NCBI GenBank assembly: GCA_013151215.1
Contig: JAADIS010000124.1
Coordinates: 12,424-59,663, forward strand
Direction: 5' to 3'
Length of the DNA stretch: 47,240 bases
DNA from: Chlorobiota bacterium
Lineage (GTDB): Bacteria; Bacteroidota; Bacteroidia; Bacteroidales; F082
The notes beneath the pieces were generated by a model, which searched no databases, was not told the origin of the DNA, and saw only the letters and a program-made list of their open reading frames with translations. Every line of letters starts with the position of its first letter. Position 1 is the stretch's first letter. The position numbers and the translations under genes are program-made. Shown here piece after piece: positions 27,369 to 34,989 of the stretch.

Positions 27369-27381
27369 CCGCTTCCTTTTA

Positions 27382-27468
27382 GGAGAGATGGCAGAGTGGT
27401 TGAATGCGGCGGTCTTGAAAACCGTTGACCGTTCGCGCGGTCCGGGGGTTCGAATCCCTCTCTCTCCG
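27382..27468 (+). tRNA. tRNA-Ser, anticodon UGA
   Basis: An 87-nt class II tRNA: acceptor GGAGAGA pairs with TCTCTCC (27461-27467), discriminator G at 27468. The anticodon stem CGGT/ACCG encloses CTTGAAA, giving TGA. A long variable arm and a TTCGAAT T-loop are present. CCA is not encoded. Its 3' end is duplicated downstream. Confidence 0.96.
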
Positions 27469-27502
27469 CAAAGCATAATCCCATTGCACAATGTGTGATG
27501 GG
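27453..27502 (+). repeat. Direct repeat copy 1: tRNA-Ser 3' end plus terminator stem
   Basis: Fifty bases covering the last 16 nt of the tRNA and the terminator hairpin are identical to 27623-27672, offset by 170 bp. The resemblance continues a few bases past both ends. Confidence 0.9.
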
Positions 27503-27508
27503 TTTTTT
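27480..27508 (+). terminator. Terminator of tRNA-Ser(UGA)
   Basis: Stem CCCAT/ATGGG (27480-27484 with 27498-27502) extended by CAC/GTG pairs, then six T residues (27503-27508). Confidence 0.75.
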
Positions 27509-27561
27509 ATTTTCAAGAGCGTCAAAAGCACCAGTTTTTGTAAACGATTGAAAATAAAAAA
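27503..27561. repeat. 59-bp palindromic element with 14-bp perfect arms
   Basis: TTTTTTATTTTCAA (27503-27516) is exactly inverted at 27548-27561. Arms begin TTTTTTATTT and end AAATAAAAAA, like the element at 27965-28020. It starts on the T-run of the tRNA terminator. Confidence 0.75.
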
Positions 27562-27622
27562 GACCATAACGTATAGCGTTGGGATTAGCTTTGAACCTCC
27601 CCCAAACGGGATCACCGGAGGT

Positions 27623-27672
27623 AATCCCTCTCTCTCCGCAAAGCATAATCCCATTGCACAATGTGTGATGGG
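27623..27672 (+). repeat. Direct repeat copy 2: stray tRNA-Ser 3' end plus terminator
   Basis: Identical to 27453-27502. The bases just before it (CCGGAGGTAATCCC) also look like a mutated T-arm, but no complete tRNA can be drawn here. Confidence 0.88.
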
Positions 27673-27694
27673 GTTTTTTATTTATTCTTTTCAC

Positions 27695-27724
27695 TTGCGC
27701 CGAAGTAAAAACTTATTAATTTTG
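27695..27724 (+). promoter_or_regulatory. Promoter of tRNA-Ser(CGA)
   Basis: TTG at 27695-27697, 19-bp spacer, TAATTTTG at 27717-27724; the tRNA begins 5 bp further on. Confidence 0.72.
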
Positions 27725-27728
27725 CCCC

Positions 27729-27815
27729 GGAAAGTTGCCAGAGTGGTCGAATGGGGCGGTCTCGAAAACCGTTGTTCGCGCAAGCGGACCAAGGGTTCGA
27801 ATCCCTTACTTTCCG
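27729..27815 (+). tRNA. tRNA-Ser, anticodon CGA
   Basis: An 87-nt class II tRNA: acceptor GGAAAGT pairs with ACTTTCC (27808-27814), discriminator G. The anticodon loop CTCGAAA gives CGA. Long variable arm and TTCGAAT T-loop. CCA is not encoded. Confidence 0.96.
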
Positions 27816-27823
27816 CATTGCTG

Positions 27824-27857
27824 ATCCTGTTGCACAAAGTGCGGCAGGATTTTTTTG
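27824..27857 (+). terminator. Terminator of tRNA-Ser(CGA)
   Basis: Stem ATCCTG/CAGGAT (27824-27829 with 27845-27850) with inner GCAC/GTGC, then a run of T. Confidence 0.82.
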
Positions 27858-27964
27858 CTTTGTCGCATTTGTTAATTCTCAAATAAAATGAATATGGGAT
27901 TTACTGTCGTGAATCCTCGCAGGCTTGTGTATCACATAAAGCCAACTCCCTTCGGTCGCATGTC

Positions 27965-28020
27965 TTTTTTATTTATATACCTTTTGTCAGCGAGGCTGAC
28001 AGCGGTATATAAATAAAAAA
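27965..28020. repeat. 56-bp palindromic element with 17-bp perfect arms and an inner hairpin
   Basis: TTTTTTATTTATATACC (27965-27981) is exactly inverted at 28004-28020. Inside, GTCAGC/GCTGAC forms a second stem. It sits end-on to the tRNA-Glu terminator. Confidence 0.82.
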
Positions 28021-28040
28021 GCCGGCACAATGTGCCGGCT
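28015..28040 (-). terminator. Terminator of tRNA-Glu
   Basis: Stem AGCCGGCACA/TGTGCCGGCT (28020-28040 region) followed on the minus strand by six T residues. Confidence 0.85.
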
Positions 28041-28043
28041 TTC

Positions 28044-28120
28044 TGGTACACCGTACGGGATTTGAACCCGTGTTACCAGGATGAAAACCTGGCGTCCTGA
28101 CCTGGCTAGACGAACGGTGC
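28044..28120 (-). tRNA. tRNA-Glu, anticodon UUC, with encoded CCA
   Basis: On the minus strand, acceptor GCACCGT pairs with ACGGTGT, making a G1:U72 wobble. The anticodon loop TTTTCAT (stem CCAGG/CCTGG) gives TTC. Discriminator A is followed by CCA in the DNA, unlike the two serine tRNAs. Confidence 0.95.
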
Positions 28121-28135
28121 CTTTGTTAGGAGGCG

Positions 28136-28164
28136 CAAAAATAAACAAAATTCTAATTTAGCAA
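28136..28164 (-). promoter_or_regulatory. Promoter of tRNA-Glu
   Basis: Minus strand: TTG (28164-28162), 18-bp spacer, TATTTTTG (28143-28136), 15 bp before the tRNA. Confidence 0.7.
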
Positions 28165-28217
28165 TACTTTGGCGAAAAAAAAACAGAACTTTTTTAATAA
28201 GCCCTGAAATCCTTTGT

Positions 28218-29438
28218 TTATGGTAGTTTACGAACTATTAAGGATGAGTTTGTGCCACCGAATCCAAAGGAATTTGAAAGAAAGGTCTCGATTTTTGCCT
28301 CTTTGGTTTTACTGACGATGTTCAACTTGGCAGAATATTCATCAGGATTCTCAAAGTTTATATTGGGTGCGATAAAAGAATTTTGTGCCATGATCATGGA
28401 ATAAACTATCTCGCTGGCCCCGCCCATCCACATTTCATGACCTGTCATAGATTTAGTTGAGCTGACCGGTACCCTGCCCTGCCTGAACACCTTATAAATC
28501 GCCTGGGCCTCGTTTGCGTCTCCAACCGGCGTGGAAGTTGCATGAGCATTCAAATAATCAATATCCCCGGCTTGTAAACCGGCTTGTTCAAGTGCCATTT
28601 CCAGGGATCTTACCGGCCCTTCGACATTAGGCACCGAGATATGTTCTCCATTTGAAGAGAAACCGTATCCTAAGATTTCGGCAATAATCGGGGCTCCTCG
28701 CTTTTTTGCGCTCGCAAAACTTTCTAAAACCAGCGATGCGGCGCCACCGGAAGGGATTAGCCCGTCCCTGTCGCGGTCGAAAGGGCGGGATGCCCGGCCC
28801 GGCTCGTCATTTCGTGCCGAAAAAGCACTCAAGGCATCGAAACTTCCCATCGATAAAGGGTTTACCTCCTGGGCTCCCCCACAGATGATCGCATCCTGCA
28901 ACCCTTGCTTTATGAGTAAATACGACATGCCAATGGCATGTGAGCCGCTTGCGCATGCACCGCTAAGCGTAAAGTTTATTCCCCTGAGCTTTAAAATTAC
29001 CGACAGGTTCATTGATACTGTTGAGTTCATCGACCGGAAAATAGAACCCGACCCGATACAGGTGGTGCTCTGTTCTTTCTTTATAAGTTCCGCGGCCTCG
29101 ATGACGGCCGTGGCAGAACTGTCGTTCCCATATAAGATGCCGACAATATTATCGTTGATATATTCCTGATCCATTCCGGCATTTCTTAATGCTTCCATAG
29201 TCGCCATATAGGCGTACTCACCTTGTTCAGGCAATCCAACTCTTTCCCTACGGCTCAATATACCTTTCAGGATGGGCTTTCTCAACGAACCGCTCAGTCT
29301 CGAACGAAATCCATATCCTTCCCTCTGAGGATCATATATTATGCCCGATTTGCCCATATACAAAGAATTCCTAACCTCATCCAGGTTTTCGCCAATAGAG
29401 GAATAAACTCCCATTCCTGTTATAACAACTCTGTTCAT
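28218..29438 (-). CDS. Beta-ketoacyl-[ACP] synthase (FabF/FabB type), aryl-polyene-like
   Basis: Condenses malonyl-ACP with a growing acyl chain. Catalytic triad visible: C162 (SGACASGSHA), H299 (NAHATSTPVGD) and H334 (MTGHEMWMGG), with K329. 406 residues from ATG 29438 (MNRVVITGMG). An upstream in-frame ATG at 29468 would overlap the fabG-like gene and is rejected. It follows that gene by 10 bp in one operon with the ammonia-lyase. Housekeeping fatty-acid synthases usually sit with other fab genes, so a specialised chain is more likely here; aryl polyene/flexirubin synthesis is the inferred context. Confidence 0.88.
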   Translation of the reverse strand: MNRVVITGMGVYSSIGENLDEVRNSLYMGKSGIIYDPQREGYGFRSRLSGSLRKPILKGILSRRERVGLPEQGEYAYMATMEALRNAGMDQEYINDNIVGILYGNDSSATAVIEAAELIKKEQSTTCIGSGSIFRSMNSTVSMNLSVILKLRGINFTLSGACASGSHAIGMSYLLIKQGLQDAIICGGAQEVNPLSMGSFDALSAFSARNDEPGRASRPFDRDRDGLIPSGGAASLVLESFASAKKRGAPIIAEILGYGFSSNGEHISVPNVEGPVRSLEMALEQAGLQAGDIDYLNAHATSTPVGDANEAQAIYKVFRQGRVPVSSTKSMTGHEMWMGGASEIVYSMIMAQNSFIAPNINFENPDEYSAKLNIVSKTKEAKIETFLSNSFGFGGTNSSLIVRKLP

Positions 29439-29448
29439 TTTTAATGTT

Positions 29449-30177
29449 TTATGTATAAAGCCCGCCATTAACGCTTATCACTTCCCCACTAATATATGCG
29501 GCGCCGTCCGAAACCAGGAAGCCCACCGCGGCAGCAACCTCCTCCGGTTTGCCGAATCTGTTAAGCGGTATGTTCTTGCTTAATAACTTTTCGTCAAGAT
29601 CCGCGGTCATCTCGCTTGATATAAAACCCGGGGACACAGCGTTGACCGTAATTTTTTTCTTGCCTACTTCCTGGGCAAGCGATTTCGTCGCGGCAATAAT
29701 CCCGGCTTTGCTGGCCGAATAATTTGTTTGCCCCGGCAATCCTTTTTCTCCCGACAGGGAAACTATATTCACTATCCTGCCCCATTTATTTAGTACCATT
29801 GCTTGCAATAAGCAAGAGGTTACATTGTAAAAACCATTTAAGTTTGTTTCGATGACACTTGTCCAATCCTGTTCATTCATGAATACCAAAAGATTGTCTT
29901 TTGTTATCCCTGCGTTATTTATCAAGACAGTGATCTTATCATCCTTATGGCTTTCCTGCCAATGGTTTAAGGCTGATTTAACGTTTTTGTTGTCGGCAAC
30001 ATCAAATTGTATGAGTTCGGCCCGGCCCCCATTGCCGGTTATTTTTTTGTGAACTTCCTCGGCAGATAATTTATTGGAACGATAATGTACGATAACTGCA
30101 TAATCTCTTTTCGACAATTCAATGCAGATTGCCTTCCCTATTGCTCCCGATCCTCCTGTAACTAATGCAAACTCCAT
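29449..30177 (-). CDS. 3-oxoacyl-[ACP] reductase, SDR family (FabG-like)
   Basis: Reduces the 3-keto group of acyl-ACP with NAD(P)H. Cofactor motif TGGSGAIG (7-14), NNAG (87-90) and the catalytic S140, Y153, K157 (YSASK) are intact, and 242 residues is the family norm. It lies 1 bp after the ammonia-lyase stop and 10 bp before the ketosynthase, so the three are one operon. Together they can supply extension and reduction steps of a polyene chain; no dehydratase is visible in this window. Confidence 0.92.
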   Translation of the reverse strand: MEFALVTGGSGAIGKAICIELSKRDYAVIVHYRSNKLSAEEVHKKITGNGGRAELIQFDVADNKNVKSALNHWQESHKDDKITVLINNAGITKDNLLVFMNEQDWTSVIETNLNGFYNVTSCLLQAMVLNKWGRIVNIVSLSGEKGLPGQTNYSASKAGIIAATKSLAQEVGKKKITVNAVSPGFISSEMTADLDEKLLSKNIPLNRFGKPEEVAAAVGFLVSDGAAYISGEVISVNGGLYT

Positions 30178-30178
30178 A

Positions 30179-31720
30179 TTATTCTACTATTTTAGGATTA
30201 TGAGACTTAAGATAGTCGTGCAATATACTAATTTGTTCATATTTAGGGGTGTCTTCAGTAAATACAGGGACCAACTCCCTCATCTTGCAGTAAATGCTTT
30301 TTGTGAAGGGCGCCAGCTTTCCCATAAACTTTAAATAATCAATTGCCTGTATAATGGCAAGGAACTCGATGGCAACAACTTCATAAGAGTTGTCGATTAC
30401 TCTTTTTGCCATTAAAGCCGCATTCGTCCCCATGCTCACGATATCCTGGTTGTCGTTGTTGTTGGATATACTGTGAACATACATCGGGTTGGACAGGGTT
30501 TGGTTTTCGGCAGTGGTTGATGTTGCGGTGAACTGGGTTCCCTGAAGCCCAAGGTTAAGGCCGAGTGTACCCAAATTCACAAATGGCGGTAGTATCTCGT
30601 TCAATTTGGCGTTCATCAGGAAATTCAGCTGACGTTCGGCAAGCATCGACAATTTTGTGATTCCTATTTTCAACTTATCCATCTCAAAAGAAACATAATC
30701 GCCGTGAAAGTTCCCTCCATGGTAAACATGGCCTGTTTCGGCATCACTGACAGGATTGTCGTTCACGGAGTTGATCTCGTTCCTAAGAACACTTTCGGCA
30801 TTCTCTATCGAATCGCAGATGGGGCCTAAGATTTGAGGCACGCACCTCAAGGAGTAATATTCCTGTATCTTTTGCTTGAATATCTTTTCTTCTATTTTCC
30901 CGTTAAACAACGAATCGCCTCTTTTTTTGATGAGGTGCGAACCTATAAGGGCATTGCGCATGGCATTGGCGATTTTTTGTTGCCCTTGATGTTTTTTTGT
31001 CGAATTCAACTCAACGGAAAAATGATCGTCGAAAGATTCAACAATTTCGTTGATCATGGCCGAGGCCGTCAACGACCAATTGAGCAATTTCTTTGAATAA
31101 ATGGTGTTTATCATTCCGATTCCCGACATCACCGAAGTCCCGTTTATCAGCCCAAGGCCTTCGCGAAGATATACTTTTAATGGTGTAACGCCTTCTTTTT
31201 CAAATACTTCGCTAGTAGGCTTCCATTCTCCCTCAAACAAAACTTTTCCTTCTCCTATCAATACCAAGGCCAAATGCGAAAGTTGGACCAAATCGCCACT
31301 GGCACCAACTCCGCCATGAACCGGAATATAAGGGTAAATATTCCTGTTTATCAATTCCTTGAGAACAATCAGGGCCTCGCGGTGTATGCCCGAATATCCT
31401 AACGAAAGGCTTTTTAGTCGGGAAATCATGGCTGCCTTAACGCAAATTGGTTCTAAAGCAGGGCCTTGTCCAGCAGCATGGCTTCTGATAAGGTTATACT
31501 GTAGCTTTATCTGGTCACCCGCATCAACGCGATATTGGGCCATAGGCCCCAAGCCTGTATTAACACCATAAATAATCTTGTTTTCAGCGAATTTGCACAA
31601 GAAACCGAAACTCTTGTCAACTTTTTCCAATACGTTTTTTGAAATATCAATTTTCTTGTTTTTAACAAGTATATCGTAGTAGTCTGATAAACCTAAATCT
31701 TTTTCGGTAATAAAAATCAT
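30179..31720 (-). CDS. Aromatic amino-acid (tyrosine/histidine-type) ammonia-lyase
   Basis: Eliminates ammonia from an aromatic amino acid using the self-made MIO group from Ala-Ser-Gly (140-142, in HGGVGASGDLVQLSHL). Y51 in YGVNTGLGP is the conserved base. The pair S80-H81 stands at the selectivity position; it is the HAL-like pair, so substrate cannot be fixed from sequence. Beside a ketosynthase and ketoreductase rather than hut genes, tyrosine (giving coumarate as an aryl starter, as in flexirubin synthesis) is the likelier substrate. 513 residues, first gene of its operon. Confidence 0.88.
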   Translation of the reverse strand: MIFITEKDLGLSDYYDILVKNKKIDISKNVLEKVDKSFGFLCKFAENKIIYGVNTGLGPMAQYRVDAGDQIKLQYNLIRSHAAGQGPALEPICVKAAMISRLKSLSLGYSGIHREALIVLKELINRNIYPYIPVHGGVGASGDLVQLSHLALVLIGEGKVLFEGEWKPTSEVFEKEGVTPLKVYLREGLGLINGTSVMSGIGMINTIYSKKLLNWSLTASAMINEIVESFDDHFSVELNSTKKHQGQQKIANAMRNALIGSHLIKKRGDSLFNGKIEEKIFKQKIQEYYSLRCVPQILGPICDSIENAESVLRNEINSVNDNPVSDAETGHVYHGGNFHGDYVSFEMDKLKIGITKLSMLAERQLNFLMNAKLNEILPPFVNLGTLGLNLGLQGTQFTATSTTAENQTLSNPMYVHSISNNNDNQDIVSMGTNAALMAKRVIDNSYEVVAIEFLAIIQAIDYLKFMGKLAPFTKSIYCKMRELVPVFTEDTPKYEQISILHDYLKSHNPKIVE

Positions 31721-31800
31721 TCAATTCTTTTTAATAATACTTTGAAAAACCGGTTTTGCACAATGATGCGCAACCTAATTTGACGACAGCATAAAAGATT

Positions 31801-31838
31801 GATGCAAAGTTAAGATTTTGCATCTTACAAAAAAGCAA
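31801..31838 (-). promoter_or_regulatory. Ammonia-lyase promoter with overlapping palindrome
   Basis: Minus strand: TAACTTTG (31812-31805) matches TAnnTTTG, with CTTG 23 bp upstream. A perfect inverted repeat GATGCAAA-N8-TTTGCATC (31801-31824) covers the -7 element, placing a dimeric regulator where it would block transcription. Confidence 0.6.
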
Positions 31839-31875
31839 GAAGCCTATTTTGTGATAATTTAAAAAGCCAAGCCGC

Positions 31876-32784
31876 TTAAAGGTTCGTCAGCCTGATTCCC
31901 AGTACTATATTCCGCGTCAATCCGTCAGCACGATAGTTTTTGTCGATGATGGGAAATGCAAGGCTGTATTCGAGCTTGCGCTGGTTTTTAAGTTTTTTTG
32001 AGTAGCTGAGGCCTATATTAAAAGTAAGCCCTTTTGATCCGGGAAGCTGTATGTTTAGGTCGTTTTTATAAATCTCGTCTTCCTGCAGCCTATATATTAA
32101 GAGGGCGTTTATTATAAAACTGTTATGGTTCCTAAGTTCCAGGAATCTTCTTGTCCTGAAATACAGGTCGTCGCCGCGCTTTAATTTATTCGATTCGTAA
32201 TACCTTAAGTTATCAGGTAGTGTTGCATTATTGACGAGGTAGCTGTTTTGATTTCTCCCGAAAGGATGTTGATAGGCAGCATAGAAATCCCATTTCGGGA
32301 TACTGTAAAAACTACCCAATATTATGTCGTAAGTTCCCAGACTTGTTTGGTAGGCCATTGGCAACGGACTGTTGTTGAAAGACTTATCCGCATTATTCGA
32401 CTTTATCCTGCCTCCGGCAATAATACTCCAGTTGCTTTCGCCGAAACTTGCAAGCCGGTGATTTACCGATAGTATCAAATCGCCAACGCCTGATGTATGG
32501 CCTAAGTTTCCGTTGGTATAAATAAACGGTATGCGCATTTCCAGGAGAGTTGCCTTTAATATCCTATATTGAATCCCTGCTGTTGTTTGCGAAATAAAAA
32601 TAAGTTTTTCCCCGGATCCGAGCGTTTGCTCGACATTAAGTTTTAAACGGGAATGGCCTTTGGTTTCGCCATCATCGAAATTCAGGGATTCCACCGAGCA
32701 GGCACCGGCATCACTACATCCCTGACTAAAGATAAGCTGCGCCGAAAGCAAGGCAGATAGAAAAAGAATTGTCCTGGTGATCAT
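31876..32784 (-). CDS. Outer-membrane protein of unknown function in the pigment-like locus
   Basis: From ATG 32784 a signal peptide (MITRTILFLSALLSAQLIFS) leads into about 280 residues of alternating strands with aromatic ends. It has a small cysteine pair near the mature N-terminus (GCSDAGACSVES). The last strand reads NIVLGIRLTNL, barrel-like. An upstream ATG (32868) would overlap the acyltransferase gene and is rejected. 155 bp separate it from the ammonia-lyase, which has its own promoter. No family is recognised; export or retention of the pathway product is only a guess. Confidence 0.65.
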   Translation of the reverse strand: MITRTILFLSALLSAQLIFSQGCSDAGACSVESLNFDDGETKGHSRLKLNVEQTLGSGEKLIFISQTTAGIQYRILKATLLEMRIPFIYTNGNLGHTSGVGDLILSVNHRLASFGESNWSIIAGGRIKSNNADKSFNNSPLPMAYQTSLGTYDIILGSFYSIPKWDFYAAYQHPFGRNQNSYLVNNATLPDNLRYYESNKLKRGDDLYFRTRRFLELRNHNSFIINALLIYRLQEDEIYKNDLNIQLPGSKGLTFNIGLSYSKKLKNQRKLEYSLAFPIIDKNYRADGLTRNIVLGIRLTNL

Positions 32785-32824
32785 GTACTTTTTTAGTACA
32801 TTGGTCGTGAAAACAAAGGATATC

Positions 32825-33970
32825 TTACAAAAAGTTGTTTTTAATTTTACTGTAAACCGGATTAGCATACATCTTATAGAAAAGAGTCCTCAAAGCCTCT
32901 TTGTCGTCGTCGATAATATCGTATATGCCCTGACAACGTTGTTCAAACTCATCTTTGTTTTTCTGATTGTAAAAATCGCTGAAGCGGCTGGTATTTTCAA
33001 GATAATCATAAGCCAGATAGTTAGTCGGCCATAATTTATAGTTTTTATGTGTTTCTTTGTCAATTATCTTTGCGGCTTCGCTTATGATCTCATTATTCGT
33101 TAGCTTATCGTCGATGGAATCGATAAGATGATCGCTTATAGTGCTTCCGATATTTACATGGATCCTGCCTTTGGGCATCATGAACCCGCCCAAAATACTT
33201 TGCATGTCCTCATCTTCGTCTTTCACATAATGGCCTTCGATACCCGACAGATAAACTTCCCTCACCTTCATGGCCCCGCAAGGCTCAAGTTCGTATGAAA
33301 TGGTTACCGGTGTGAGATTAAGGTTCTTAAGCGCTTGCTTGATGTTTTTGTCGCCCGAGAGTATCAACATCTTCAATATGCTTGCGTCAACATGATCCTT
33401 GCCGTCCTTGGTTCGCCCTTTGCTTTGGGCAATCCAAATAGAGCGTTGGTTCCCAGATATCATTTTATTGATATAGGTTGAGAGCCTTTGGGAATTCCGA
33501 AGTATTTCCTTGGGGCTGCCATCGCGGAACACAGTAACCATTTGGTTGCTTTTCCCAAGGTCAATTATAAACTGGTTGAGTTCCAGATTGCTTCCCCATG
33601 TCATGGCCGGCGGCGTTATTCCGTTGTTAATCAGGAACATGCCCAATATAGAGGAATCAAGGGCGATATCCCTGTGATTTGCGATAAACAAATTTGATTT
33701 CTTTTTGTCGAACTGCTCCAAGCCTGAACAAGAGGTTCCGGAGGTGGTTTTGTTTATCACGGCGCTGATACAGGGCAGAGTAAAATTTCTTTGGAACTCA
33801 CCAATGGTTTTTGACCTTGATAAGGCCTCAGTGATGTTTTCCTGCTCATCATCGGAAAACAAAAAGTCCATCATGGGCTTATAGGCCGGGCTATTTATTA
33901 TCCGGGGAATCGCCTCCCGCATTTCCTCTTCGGTATATGGCCTAATCAAGTCGAAATTATCTTCTGGCAT
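32825..33970 (-). CDS. PlsB/PlsC-like glycerolipid acyltransferase
   Basis: Motif I reads NHRDIALD, which spaces the histidine and aspartate by five residues rather than the usual four. Motif II is FRDGSPKEILRNSQRL and the third is SKGRTKDGKDHVD. Other features fit a glycerol-3-phosphate or 1-acyl-glycerol-3-phosphate acyltransferase; 381 residues. It could acylate membrane lipid or a pathway product such as an aryl-polyene-glycerolipid. It lies 40 bp upstream of the outer-membrane gene on the same strand, so shared transcription is likely. Confidence 0.82.
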   Translation of the reverse strand: MPEDNFDLIRPYTEEEMREAIPRIINSPAYKPMMDFLFSDDEQENITEALSRSKTIGEFQRNFTLPCISAVINKTTSGTSCSGLEQFDKKKSNLFIANHRDIALDSSILGMFLINNGITPPAMTWGSNLELNQFIIDLGKSNQMVTVFRDGSPKEILRNSQRLSTYINKMISGNQRSIWIAQSKGRTKDGKDHVDASILKMLILSGDKNIKQALKNLNLTPVTISYELEPCGAMKVREVYLSGIEGHYVKDEDEDMQSILGGFMMPKGRIHVNIGSTISDHLIDSIDDKLTNNEIISEAAKIIDKETHKNYKLWPTNYLAYDYLENTSRFSDFYNQKNKDEFEQRCQGIYDIIDDDKEALRTLFYKMYANPVYSKIKNNFL

Positions 33971-34017
33971 ATATATGTTTATGGGGGTATAAAGATATAA
34001 AATTATTAACAGTAAAA

Positions 34018-34977
34018 TTACAAATGTCGTTGCAGACGGTTAAACTCGTTGATAATATTCACCATTAGGCTGTTGTCCTTGGGGATCTTCAGTTTTTTAA
34101 ACTCGGCGATCATCTTTGTCTCGGCAGCATAAGTTTTTTTAAGGACATCCGGCTTTAAATTCAGTTCCTTGAATTCTTGCGATTCGACCCGCTTAATCAT
34201 GGCATCGTCGTTTGCGCTGATGGTGTTCATCTCCCTGATAATATTTTCTCTTACTTTTTTGGCCTTGCTGTAATCTTTTGACGACAAGGTCGTTAGAAGC
34301 TCGCGTGAATATTTGCTGACTTTTGAGACGCCCAATCTTTGCTGGTCGTAGAATTTCTTCAACTCGGGGTTCTCCGGTTTCGACCTTTTATGGGAGGGGG
34401 CTTTTGAGCTTATCATCCTGTTGCCACGCGTGGTGTCGAGCTTCACCGAGATGGTCTTGGTATAACCTCCCTGGTTTCTTGATTTTTTGCCCAAGTCAAT
34501 CTCGTCATAGTTTTGTTGCATATACTTCTTGAACTGGATTATGCTACTATGAACAAAGGCCGACTGCTTGGATGTGGGGTTGCCATTGAAATCGGCATCT
34601 TTAATTACATTATAGCGCTGTTCCATCAGCTTGATTCTTTTTTCCAGACTTGAGATTTGTGCCTTGGTCTTATCTGATTTCTGCTTGTTGGCGTATAAAT
34701 CTATCAGATCGTTATTTGCCCTGTTGACTTCCGTTGCAGCCAAGGACTTGATTTTTTCAACTAAGCCGATAACTTTCTGCCTGTCAAGCGATTTAATGGC
34801 ATTTTCCATAAGGAAAACACTGTTTTTATATTGTGCCAAATCAATTTGCCGGGTGTTTGTTACTTCTTTTTTTGCCTTAGTGTGAACTTTGCCATCCTTA
34901 TTTGAAGTAAACTGGGCGTTCAGCAAGCCGATGCTCAAAAGCATAATCGTTAATAAACTTAAACTATTTTTCATCAT
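34018..34977 (-). CDS. Secreted helical protein of unknown function
   Basis: A signal peptide (MMKNSLSLLTIMLLSIGLLNAQ) is followed by about 297 Lys- and Glu-rich residues with long helical stretches (VNRANNDLIDLYANKQKSDK; ISSLEKRIKLMEQRYNVIKD), likely coiled-coil. No catalytic motif is seen. It lies 12 bp after the nucleotidyltransferase gene and 47 bp before the acyltransferase gene, so one transcript may carry all three. I do not recognise a family. Confidence 0.7.
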   Translation of the reverse strand: MMKNSLSLLTIMLLSIGLLNAQFTSNKDGKVHTKAKKEVTNTRQIDLAQYKNSVFLMENAIKSLDRQKVIGLVEKIKSLAATEVNRANNDLIDLYANKQKSDKTKAQISSLEKRIKLMEQRYNVIKDADFNGNPTSKQSAFVHSSIIQFKKYMQQNYDEIDLGKKSRNQGGYTKTISVKLDTTRGNRMISSKAPSHKRSKPENPELKKFYDQQRLGVSKVSKYSRELLTTLSSKDYSKAKKVRENIIREMNTISANDDAMIKRVESQEFKELNLKPDVLKKTYAAETKMIAEFKKLKIPKDNSLMVNIINEFNRLQRHL

Positions 34978-34989
34978 GATATTTATTTT

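Noticed and set aside
27344-27886. Open frames on both strands over the tRNA region
   Set aside because: They run through two clear tRNA genes and their terminators, and gain length from the duplicated 50-bp segment.
29439-29468. Ketosynthase start at ATG 29468
   Set aside because: It would overlap the coding end of the reductase, and the conserved family N-terminus begins at ATG 29438.
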